Shown here piece by piece: positions 57,587-64,000 of a stretch of DNA of 64,000 nucleotides. Source of the DNA: Saprospiraceae bacterium (GTDB lineage: Bacteria; Bacteroidota; Bacteroidia; Chitinophagales; Saprospiraceae); assembly GCA_013214355.1 (NCBI GenBank), contig JABSSL010000088.1, positions 24,913-88,912 of the forward strand, given 5' to 3'. Every line of letters starts with the position of its first letter. Within the stretch, counting starts at the first letter, position 1. The notes under the pieces were generated by a model, which was not told where the DNA came from, ran no database searches, and saw only the letters and a program-made list of their open reading frames with translations. The position numbers and the translations under genes were made by a program.

Positions 57587-60550
57587 TTACAACAAAGGTA
57601 AATGTATTTTCACGTAAGTTCCTCCTTCTGCTGCTGGATTTGATCCAATTTCAAATACTTCCTCAATGGGCCTTCCACTTTCATCCAGCAACGCTAGCCT
57701 TTCTCTTGTTACTTGTAAAGCCAAAGATTTATGTTTCCCTTTTCCCGCTGTTCCTTCTTTAGCATATCCTATCCCATTATCCTTTACTATACAGACTACC
57801 TCTCGAGCTTGGATTTCAAATCGAACGCTAATCTTTCCAGCGCCTTTCAAGGGCGCCACTCCATGAATGATCGCATTTTCAACAAAGGGCTGCACCATCA
57901 TGGAGGGAATAGCAACTTCCTCGGCTTCTCCCACTGGGTGTACTGTAAGTTCGTAATCAAAGGTGTGCCCTCGGCTGAATTGTTCAATATTCAAATAGGC
58001 TTCTAAACTGTCTATTTCTTCTGCTAATAGAACTTTGGGCTGTCGAGCGTTCTCCAAAGTAGACCGCATCAATTTTGAAAACTTAGCTAGATACCTTCTA
58101 GCGGTTTTAGGATCTTGCCTTCCGATTAAAAGCTGTATAGAATTTAAGGCATTAAAAATGAAATGTGGATTCATTTGTAATTGTAAGGCCTTCTGCTCTA
58201 GTTCAAGGATTTGCTTATCCAGTCGAAGGCGTTCTGCCGCCGCCTGGGCCCGTTGCTGAACTTTACGTAATTCTCTGCGGAAAATCCCCCCAACCCCTAA
58301 AATCAACAGCATTACTCCTCCCCATCGGACTGATTGCCATTCCCACCAAGGAGCCTTCACCACAAAATCTAAGCGAATAGGATTAGAAGTGATCCCTGTA
58401 TCGGTTTGAACACTTCGAACCTGAAAACGGTATTGACCGGGAGTGAGGTTGGCATAGGTGATCTCTTTGTTTTCTGTTTCCACAGACCAATCTGGATCCC
58501 ATCCAACGAGTTGATATTGATATCGAATCTTGGTCGCTTGGTTTTGCTCAATCCCCAGGAAGGAGAAAGTGAAGTTATTTTGAGGGTGAGGAAATTCCAG
58601 GGTATTCTCCCAGCGATTCCATGGTCTCATGGATGTGCCGTAGGGCGTTGCGCTAAGATCTTCCGTGAAAAGTTGAACACCTGTTATAATAATCCCCGGT
58701 GGGATCCTTGTGTTATTGATCCGCTTTGCATTGTACTTCACAAGTCCAGCAACCGTTCCCCAATACAAGTTTCCGTCGAGGTCTTCAACCGCTAAATTGG
58801 GTAAAGTTTCTACCCCCTCAAACCCCTCTGCTGGACCGTAGTGTTGCACACTCTTAGGCATTCGATCAGCATCTAATAAAACTCGATCCACTCCGGATTC
58901 GCTTCCGATCCAGAGTTCTTGATCACGTGTACAAATAAGGGAATTAACGGTATTAGAGTACAAACCATCCCGATAGGTGAAATGCGTCACGCCAATCGAA
59001 TCGGCATAAATATCCAATCGGGCCAGGCCTGCCGTCGGGCTACCTACCCAAAGATATCCACTACTATCCTCTTCTATGGCGTAAAGCTCTCCCACAGGCA
59101 TGCCTGTACTCCTATCAAATTGATACAGTAGTGCCCCTTTCTTCCAGCATAATAAACCCGCATCTTTTGTGCTTATCCAAAGCCGCTGTTCCCGATCAAG
59201 ATGCAAGTGGTTTAGCCTGATACTCGGTAGCCCTTCCAATCTGCCCCATCTAATGGCCTCAAATTGTGGAGCCGTATCGGAACGGGCTCGAATCTCCCAT
59301 AGGCCACCCTCCGTAGGGATGGCCCATACTATTCCCGTCGTGTCCAACACAAGATCCCGATATCCCCCTGTCTCTATACCTGATGCCCCCTCCATGTGTA
59401 CCATCGAATCCTGGGTCCAGCGGAGCAAGCCTTTTCGATCAGCAGCTATCCAAGCGGAACTATCTGAGTCCCATTCGATATCCTGAGCTGTAAAACCCAA
59501 ATTCCAGTCCAGCACATTTCTATTCGTCGTAATGCTATCCCTTAGTCCATAAATCCCTTCATTTTCTATCCCATATTCGATCATCCCCTTTGGAGAAATA
59601 CCGAGAAAACTCAACCGCCTACTCCCATTGCTAACGCCCATCGAATAAAAGTCAAACACCCGCCCGCCATAAAGACTGAGCCCCTGATTCGTGCCTACCC
59701 AAAGATTTCCCCAAATATCTTTATCTATGGAAAGCGCGCGTTGTCCTGGGCGCAAGGACATTTGTTGCATACTAGCACCGATAGCATCCCAGAGAAATAG
59801 ACCAGCTGTCGATCCAATCCAAAGGTTGCCCGACGAATCCCCATAAAGCGACTCAATACGACCCTTGGGTAGCCAGCGATTGCCAATAAAGGGGCTAAAA
59901 TTTGATCCATTCCAAATGAAGATACCCTGCTCAGCTGTAGCTAAATACAGCAAACCCTCTGCATCCTCTCCCAAAGCCAAAATCTCTATCGAAAAACCTT
60001 CAACTTGCCGAGGAATATCATTCACCAATTCCCAAAGCCCCTCTTTTGAACCCAGCCAGGTATGTCCACTTTTATCTGTAAAAATTGCGTTGACCTGTCT
60101 AGAAGGCTTGGGAAGCCTAGTAACAGATTGCTCCGTTTTGCGATACAAGCCTGAAACTGTACCCATCCAAAGTTGACCCGAAGTATCTTGATGTATGGCT
60201 TTCACATTCAGCCTACGCTTCCCCCAGCGCACAATTTCATTCCCTTCATAAAAGGCTAGCCCATTGTCTGTCCCAATCCAAAGGCGCCCATCTTCATCCT
60301 CCCACAAGGCATTGACCCGATTATCAGGCAAACCAAGGCGCGTAGAAAAGTTGACAAAATTGGCTCCATCATATCTAGACAAGCCACCTCCCTGGGTGCC
60401 CGCCCAAATAAATCCTCGACTATCGCCCAATACTATGCTAACCTCAGATTGAGCTAAGCCATCTTGTACCGTAAGTTGCCGAAAAGAAAGCGATTGGCTG
60501 AAGAGAGGGAAATGAAGGAGTATGGTTATATAGAGGAAGAATAAGCGCAT
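57587..60550 (-). CDS. Two-component regulator propeller histidine kinase (LytS-type)
   Basis: A 987-residue sensor. After a signal peptide (FFLYITILLHFPLFSQ) two seven-bladed propellers built of Reg_prop repeats (DSRGFIWAGTQGGGLSRYDG, DEDGRLWIGTDNGLAFYEG, DTSGQLWMGTVSGLYR and many more) fill about 700 residues. A Y_Y_Y sandwich domain follows (IRYQYQLVGWDPDWSVE, LTPGQYRFQVRSV), then one transmembrane helix (WGGVMLLILGVGGIF), a coiled coil, and a His-kinase domain with the phospho-His in QMNPHFIFNALNSIQ and an ATPase with FVENAIIHGVAPL and DNGIG. It senses an extracytoplasmic signal and phosphorylates the LytTR partner encoded downstream. Carbohydrate sensing is known for related hybrid sensors but not shown here. 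Confidence 0.92.
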   Translation of the reverse strand: MRLFFLYITILLHFPLFSQSLSFRQLTVQDGLAQSEVSIVLGDSRGFIWAGTQGGGLSRYDGANFVNFSTRLGLPDNRVNALWEDEDGRLWIGTDNGLAFYEGNEIVRWGKRRLNVKAIHQDTSGQLWMGTVSGLYRKTEQSVTRLPKPSRQVNAIFTDKSGHTWLGSKEGLWELVNDIPRQVEGFSIEILALGEDAEGLLYLATAEQGIFIWNGSNFSPFIGNRWLPKGRIESLYGDSSGNLWIGSTAGLFLWDAIGASMQQMSLRPGQRALSIDKDIWGNLWVGTNQGLSLYGGRVFDFYSMGVSNGSRRLSFLGISPKGMIEYGIENEGIYGLRDSITTNRNVLDWNLGFTAQDIEWDSDSSAWIAADRKGLLRWTQDSMVHMEGASGIETGGYRDLVLDTTGIVWAIPTEGGLWEIRARSDTAPQFEAIRWGRLEGLPSIRLNHLHLDREQRLWISTKDAGLLCWKKGALLYQFDRSTGMPVGELYAIEEDSSGYLWVGSPTAGLARLDIYADSIGVTHFTYRDGLYSNTVNSLICTRDQELWIGSESGVDRVLLDADRMPKSVQHYGPAEGFEGVETLPNLAVEDLDGNLYWGTVAGLVKYNAKRINNTRIPPGIIITGVQLFTEDLSATPYGTSMRPWNRWENTLEFPHPQNNFTFSFLGIEQNQATKIRYQYQLVGWDPDWSVETENKEITYANLTPGQYRFQVRSVQTDTGITSNPIRLDFVVKAPWWEWQSVRWGGVMLLILGVGGIFRRELRKVQQRAQAAAERLRLDKQILELEQKALQLQMNPHFIFNALNSIQLLIGRQDPKTARRYLAKFSKLMRSTLENARQPKVLLAEEIDSLEAYLNIEQFSRGHTFDYELTVHPVGEAEEVAIPSMMVQPFVENAIIHGVAPLKGAGKISVRFEIQAREVVCIVKDNGIGYAKEGTAGKGKHKSLALQVTRERLALLDESGRPIEEVFEIGSNPAAEGGTYVKIHLPLL

Positions 60551-60728
60551 CTAGCAGCATGGAATTTGTAGCAGGTAGCTCAGAACTATTCCGCCTACGG
60601 GTCTCATAGGGATCATTCTGAGATAGGCTAATATAGCATTGTCAGCATCAAAAATACGAATTGAAGGCAATCTCAAAACCTACGAAGATAAAATTCTTAG
60701 TGATCGACCATTATGCTTCACCTTCCGC

Positions 60729-62342
60729 TCACCGCATAAGCGTTACCGATCCGGAAATTCGCCTTTCCTTGCCGTCCTCTAATAATAGCAAAGCTGTGTA
60801 GACGTATACCCCTTCTCCTACTTCTCTCCCCCTACTCCATCCATCCCAACCTTGGAAGTAATCATTTGGATCATGATTTTTCCCTTCGTACAGCAGATTG
60901 CCCCAGCGATCAAAAATTTGCAGACTCACTACTTCCCGAAGGTCTTCCCCTCCTAGAATCATAAAACGATCATTGATACCGTCATCGTTGGGCGAAAAAA
61001 CATTCGGCGCATAGACCTGATAAAAGCTGAGATCCAAAACCACCAAGCTATCACATCCATAGAATGATTGCAAGGGGGATAGATGTTGGCCAGCAGTATT
61101 GTAGCTATAGGGACCAACTTCATAACTTTCTGATTCAAAAATCTTGGCGGCGACGGTATCCCTCTTATTGTTGGCCACTTGCAAGTTTAAAAAGATGGTG
61201 CTATCGCAGTTCTCTGTACTTTTAATCGTGCGCTGATAGTTACCAGCCACTTCCAGCGCCTGACTGCCAAAAGTCAGCTGCTCACCCTCACAAATCACCA
61301 CATCGACGGTCGTCTCAAATTTTGGCTTTACATAAGGATAAATATTGGTGACTTTACAGTCTGCATTACTAGTCACTCTCACCTGATAAGATCCCTCCAC
61401 CTGCATAGGTAGATATGTCGATTCATTGGCACCCGGCAAAGCCACTCCATCCAGATACCACTGGTAATTCAAAGAATCAAATTGCGGCACTTGCAAAGCG
61501 AATTGATCCGTGCACGGATTTTCACCATTGTCTTTAATGGTAAACTCAAAAGCAGATAGCTCATCCAAGACAAGATTATCCAAAAAATAATACAAGCTAT
61601 TTTCCCTAGGCCGGTTGGGACATCCGGGTCCGATGGTAATCGCATAAATATCTTGTGTTGGCGTCACGTCGATACTGGTCTTCACCCATCTATTGGTACC
61701 TGACACACTCCGTGATCCCATCTTCGTCCATCCTGGCCCATTGGTTGGGCAGCCGAAATCACTATCCCCCACCCCAAAGGGCAAATTCATGCAATCTCCA
61801 GTACCAAAAAGATGAATATTAATCGAAGGGGAATTCACGCCATTGGTAAAACCCACCCAAAATTCGAAACGGTAGCTCACGCCAACCCGCATCGGTGCCA
61901 ATAAGCAGGCTCCCACATATTCCTTCCATTCAGGATCTGGTTCTCCCATGCGTGCACGCCCATCTCTAAAGCCCACCACCGCCTGTCCATCTGGGAAGGG
62001 CATTGGCACCGGCAATCCATCCCAGCCCATCCAACCACAAGTATGCAGATAGTCCGTCGTCGGCTCAGAAGCCTGTATCCACGTCTCCGCACATTCCAAC
62101 TGACTTCTATCATTCGGGCAACAGGTCTTATCTTCAAAAGAGGGATTAGGGATCAACGAAACGGGCTCCACCACGGGGCACTCACAATCCGGATCATTCA
62201 AGTCAACCAAGCCATCCTGATCATCATCCAAGCCATTGTCACAGATCTCTTCCAGCTGCTGCTCCATCAATTCTGGCAGCATTGAAGGAACCAACATTCC
62301 CAAACCCGCGAAAAAAAGAGCCGTCTGCCAAAGCCATCTCAT
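60729..62342 (-). CDS. Secreted protein with gliding-associated (CHU_C, T9SS type B) C-terminal domain
   Basis: A 537-residue protein with an N-terminal hydrophobic signal (LWQTALFFAGLGMLVPSML). A Asp-rich motif follows (EEICDNGLDDDQDGLVDLNDPDCEC), which fits a calcium-binding loop like the thrombospondin type 3 repeat. The body has a lectin-like beta region (SLIPNPSFEDKTCCPND, GVSYRFEFWVGFTNG, YYFLDNLVLDEL), then PKD/Ig-like parts (FEFTIKDNGENPC; VDVVICEGEQLTFGS; GCDSLVVLDLSFY), and a classic CHU_C tail (VYAPNVFSPNDDGINDRFMI, LQIFDRWGNLLYEGK, GWDGWSRGREVGEGVYVY). It should be secreted through the T9SS and kept at the surface. Confidence 0.85.
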   Translation of the reverse strand: MRWLWQTALFFAGLGMLVPSMLPELMEQQLEEICDNGLDDDQDGLVDLNDPDCECPVVEPVSLIPNPSFEDKTCCPNDRSQLECAETWIQASEPTTDYLHTCGWMGWDGLPVPMPFPDGQAVVGFRDGRARMGEPDPEWKEYVGACLLAPMRVGVSYRFEFWVGFTNGVNSPSINIHLFGTGDCMNLPFGVGDSDFGCPTNGPGWTKMGSRSVSGTNRWVKTSIDVTPTQDIYAITIGPGCPNRPRENSLYYFLDNLVLDELSAFEFTIKDNGENPCTDQFALQVPQFDSLNYQWYLDGVALPGANESTYLPMQVEGSYQVRVTSNADCKVTNIYPYVKPKFETTVDVVICEGEQLTFGSQALEVAGNYQRTIKSTENCDSTIFLNLQVANNKRDTVAAKIFESESYEVGPYSYNTAGQHLSPLQSFYGCDSLVVLDLSFYQVYAPNVFSPNDDGINDRFMILGGEDLREVVSLQIFDRWGNLLYEGKNHDPNDYFQGWDGWSRGREVGEGVYVYTALLLLEDGKERRISGSVTLMR

Positions 62343-62516
62343 GAAAGTCGGATTTAAGCGTTTTTTTGAAAGCTACGCTGAATCTACAGAATAAATCCAA
62401 CTTCACTCCCAAAAGTCAAATCCCTGACAATTACCACCTTACAAGCGCCATTTTAACGTCGTGAAATAGATCTGAAAAAAATCACTAAAAGGCTTTCAAT
62501 TTTCATTTGTGTCTTT

Positions 62517-62524
62517 TACCTTTG
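62517..62524 (+). promoter_or_regulatory. -7 promoter element of tRNA-Ser
   Basis: TACCTTTG exactly matches TAnnTTTG and lies 35 bp before the tRNA 5' end. A TTTG at 62506-62509 is too close to be its -33 element; no better candidate was seen. Confidence 0.5.
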
Positions 62525-62559
62525 CGATCGCTTTTGAGCAATCGTATTTGTCCTTACAC

Positions 62560-62646
62560 GGAGGAGTGGCAGAGCGGTTGAATGCACTGGTCTTGAAAAC
62601 CAGCGTGGGTGTGAGCCCACCGGGGGTTCGAATCCCTCCTCCTCCG
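62560..62646 (+). tRNA. tRNA-Ser (anticodon UGA)
   Basis: 87 nt with a full cloverleaf and a long variable arm, as needed for a class II serine tRNA. Acceptor GGAGGAG (62560-62566) pairs with CTCCTCC (62639-62645); anticodon stem CTGGT/ACCAG with loop CTTGAAA and anticodon TGA at 62594-62596; variable arm GTGGGTGTGAGCCCAC; T loop TTCGAAT; discriminator G at 62646. CCA is not encoded. It is followed by a terminator and may be the attachment site of the element remnants further right. Confidence 0.97.
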
Positions 62647-62658
62647 CACTATAAAATT

Positions 62659-62695
62659 AAGACCCCTTGTAAATCAATGAGTTACGAGGGGTCTT
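62659..62695 (+). terminator. Terminator after tRNA-Ser
   Basis: AAGACCCCTTGTAA (62659-62672) pairs with TTACGAGGGGTCTT (62682-62695), 14 bp with a single G-U pair, 9-nt loop and a T-rich tail (TTGTTATTA). It is 13 bp after the tRNA. Confidence 0.82.
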
Positions 62696-62808
62696 TTGTT
62701 ATTAGTTGTCTTTTGGGTTGTCAGCTTTTTTACATTTGGCTTTCTTGAACTAAAACAGCTTCTCCTAAATATTTAATCACGCTACTCTATTCCTATATAA
62801 ATCCGCCT

Positions 62809-63213
62809 ATGAATAAGGAAATCGAAGACATGTCAAATCCAGAGCTAAGGGATCATTTCATAAAAAAAACTAATGAGTTGAAAAAGGGTTTTGGATTAAC
62901 ATTCACGAAGATTGCTGAGATATTACAGAGAAAGCACGAACCGCTGGGTCTCAAAAGGATGAAAAACATTCGTTCTACCAAACCACCCCATGTATATCCT
63001 ACCGTATTCGAAATTAACCTACTACTACAAGAGTTTGCTGATCGATTCCAAACCCTTAATGCCAAGTCTGGCCTGCAGGCTGAACAAGAAAGGAATGTAA
63101 CAACTCTTGAGAAACGAATAGAGGAATTAGAGGATTGGAAGGAATTAATACTGAAAAAAATAAACCGGCTGGAACTTGAGCTTGACAGGGTAAAAAAAGG
63201 AACTCAAGGCTAA
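62809..63213 (+). CDS. Hypothetical coiled-coil protein (134 aa), possible DNA-binding
   Basis: No named family recognised. Residues 10-65 are helical and basic, with a helix-turn-helix-like run (LTFTKIAEILQRKHEPLGLKRMKNIR) and FEINLLLQEFADRF. From about 85 to the end runs a heptad-rich, charged coiled coil (LEKRIEELEDWKELILKKINRLELELDRVKK), probably an oligomerisation tail. The base composition is clearly richer in A/T than the genes before the tRNA, and the gene stands alone directly beyond tRNA-Ser. Both facts suggest acquired DNA, perhaps a regulator left from an integrated element. Confidence 0.6.
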   Translation: MNKEIEDMSNPELRDHFIKKTNELKKGFGLTFTKIAEILQRKHEPLGLKRMKNIRSTKPPHVYPTVFEINLLLQEFADRFQTLNAKSGLQAEQERNVTTLEKRIEELEDWKELILKKINRLELELDRVKKGTQG

Positions 63214-63472
63214 ATTATCTCTTTCCATTTTTTACCTGAAGTACCCCCAACAGAACTTTTCCCTCCCACAAGTAGTTGTCGATCTGAGTTGTTTATGATA
63301 GCTTCGCCACAGCCCTTCTTTTCTTTCCGATTTCTCCAAAGGTAACATAGACTAACTCAATAAATAGAACTCGCTTAGCTGAATTTCAGTCAAACAATAG
63401 TAATTCCTGAATATCTATAACAATTATTAGGTATTCACGTACAACGCCTTAGAACCAAACCCAAATCACATC

Positions 63473-63745
63473 ATGGAAAACTTCCAATATACATCTCACC
63501 AACTAAATATTAACCTCTCAGAGAAAGATGCCAAAAGTGCCAAGGGGGCAGAAATCATTAAGCAATCCATTGAAAAAGTAATGACACAATATGCAAGTGC
63601 AGGATGGGAGTTTGATAGCCAGATATCTATCCCAATAACAGTTAGCCCAGGATGCTTAGGGGGACTAACGGGGGCCAAAGCAGCTCAAATTGACGTACCT
63701 GTTTTAGTTTTTCGGAGAAGAGTTCAAGGAAAGGATTTTGTATGA
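63473..63745 (+). CDS. Small hypothetical protein, DUF4177-like
   Basis: A 90-residue soluble protein. The pattern KVMTQYASAGWEFDSQISI followed by a strand and VPVLVFRRRV at the end resembles the small DUF4177-type fold, where the GWE turn is the main landmark; the insert ITVSPGCLGGLTGAKAAQ between the strands is longer than usual. No signal peptide. It lies in the accessory stretch between tRNA-Ser and the recombinase remnant. The family link is tentative and no function is known. Confidence 0.6.
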   Translation: MENFQYTSHQLNINLSEKDAKSAKGAEIIKQSIEKVMTQYASAGWEFDSQISIPITVSPGCLGGLTGAKAAQIDVPVLVFRRRVQGKDFV

Positions 63746-63773
63746 GCAACTCAATATTAGGTAGGCCTGCTAA

Positions 63774-63908
63774 ATATTGGCTGCGCTGAGATTTCAGAAC
63801 AGTAATCAATTGGGAAGGCTACACATGGATCTTAGATATATTCAAAACTTACTCGGCCATAGCAGCAGTGAAACTGTCCTCTTCCCAAATAGCGCAACCA
63901 CATTTTAG
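63774..63908 (+). pseudogene. Remnant of a tyrosine recombinase/integrase, interrupted at its C-terminal end
   Basis: In the frame ending at TAG 63906-63908, the peptide LHMDLRYIQNLLGHSSSET (63819-63875) is the conserved motif II of tyrosine recombinases, normally followed by the catalytic Tyr segment TTEIYTHV. The upstream catalytic part is missing, a stop occurs at 63771-63773, and the homology ends abruptly at about 63875, where sequence resembling the end of an IS3-type element begins. The gene is therefore a fragment. It shows that an integrative element once lay in this region. Confidence 0.65.
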
Positions 63909-63953
63909 GTAGAGAGTTAGATCAAAATTAACTAACTTTCAAAAAAGAATGTG

Positions 63954-64000
63954 ATGCGAAAAAGCAAATTCACTGAATCACAACGCATGGCTATTTTAGC
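63954..64000 (+). mobile_element. IS3-family insertion sequence, start of transposase OrfA (cut by window end)
   Basis: The last 47 bases read MRKSKFTESQRMAIL, the highly characteristic start of IS3-family OrfA proteins, which carry a helix-turn-helix that binds the terminal repeats. The rest lies outside the window. The left end of the element is probably at 63869-63876, where a TG-starting sequence (TGTCCTCTTCCC at 63875) follows the recombinase homology; about 80 bp between terminus and OrfA is normal for the family. Confidence 0.75.

Noticed and set aside
1..64000. CRISPR array or rRNA operon
   Set aside because: No regularly spaced direct repeats and no rRNA-like conserved segments were seen on either strand.

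Overview
The window comes from a member of the Bacteroidota, most likely a Saprospiria or Lewinella-like marine or environmental bacterium. This is inferred from gene content, since no rRNA is present. Supporting signs are secreted proteins with type IX secretion (T9SS) C-terminal sorting domains of type A (genes ending at 22129 and 36288) and of the gliding-associated CHU_C type (60729-62342), a two-component-propeller histidine kinase with a LytTR regulator, TonB-type outer-membrane barrels, many LVIVD-like secreted proteins, and promoters of the TAnnTTTG type. Most of the window reads as ordinary, densely packed chromosome.

Left part (1-9 kb): the end of a Crp/Fnr-type regulator, an FNR-like palindrome and promoter, then a tautomerase/SDR/SnoaL-like operon closed by a clear terminator. 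An amidase lipoprotein, an RlmI-like rRNA methyltransferase, a ClpA/B-like AAA+ ATPase with a degenerate first ATPase site, and an acetyl-CoA hydrolase/transferase follow. Two palindrome-rich intergenic elements lie at 4825-4985 and 8933-9013.

Middle-left (9-22 kb, mostly minus strand): OmpA-family protein, GH5 glycosidase, membrane-bound AraC regulator, an alpha/beta hydrolase plus metal-receptor-like protein pair, RmuC (plus strand), and a row of threonine/serine dehydratase, PlsC-like acyltransferase, PabB and PabC. The last two make p-aminobenzoate for folate.

Middle (22-47 kb): a giant secreted phytase-like/5'-nucleotidase that is split by one in-frame TAG, a PqiA-like membrane protein, a DUF695-RraB fusion, MiaA with a long C-terminal extension, a beta-lactamase-like serine hydrolase, a thioesterase, two secreted proteins (choice-of-anchor B with T9SS tail; trypsin-like protease with dockerin-like repeats), an MBOAT/SGNH O-acetylation pair, a Tat-exported Gfo/Idh/MocA oxidoreductase, formate-tetrahydrofolate ligase and an S9 peptidase.

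Right part (46-64 kb): a small Spy-like lipoprotein and a TonB-type outer-membrane receptor, both with Arg/Gly-rich tracts; then the least explained locus of the window, 50504-56840. It holds a fibronectin/TANFOR-like secreted protein, a 1168-residue secreted protein laid out like a polymorphic toxin, and a small cytoplasmic protein starting 2 nt after it that could be its immunity protein. A LytTR/propeller two-component pair and a CHU_C protein follow. At 62560 a tRNA-Ser(UGA) marks the start of an AT-richer accessory stretch with two small orphan genes, a tyrosine-recombinase remnant apparently interrupted by an insertion sequence, and the first codons of an IS3-type transposase cut by the window end.
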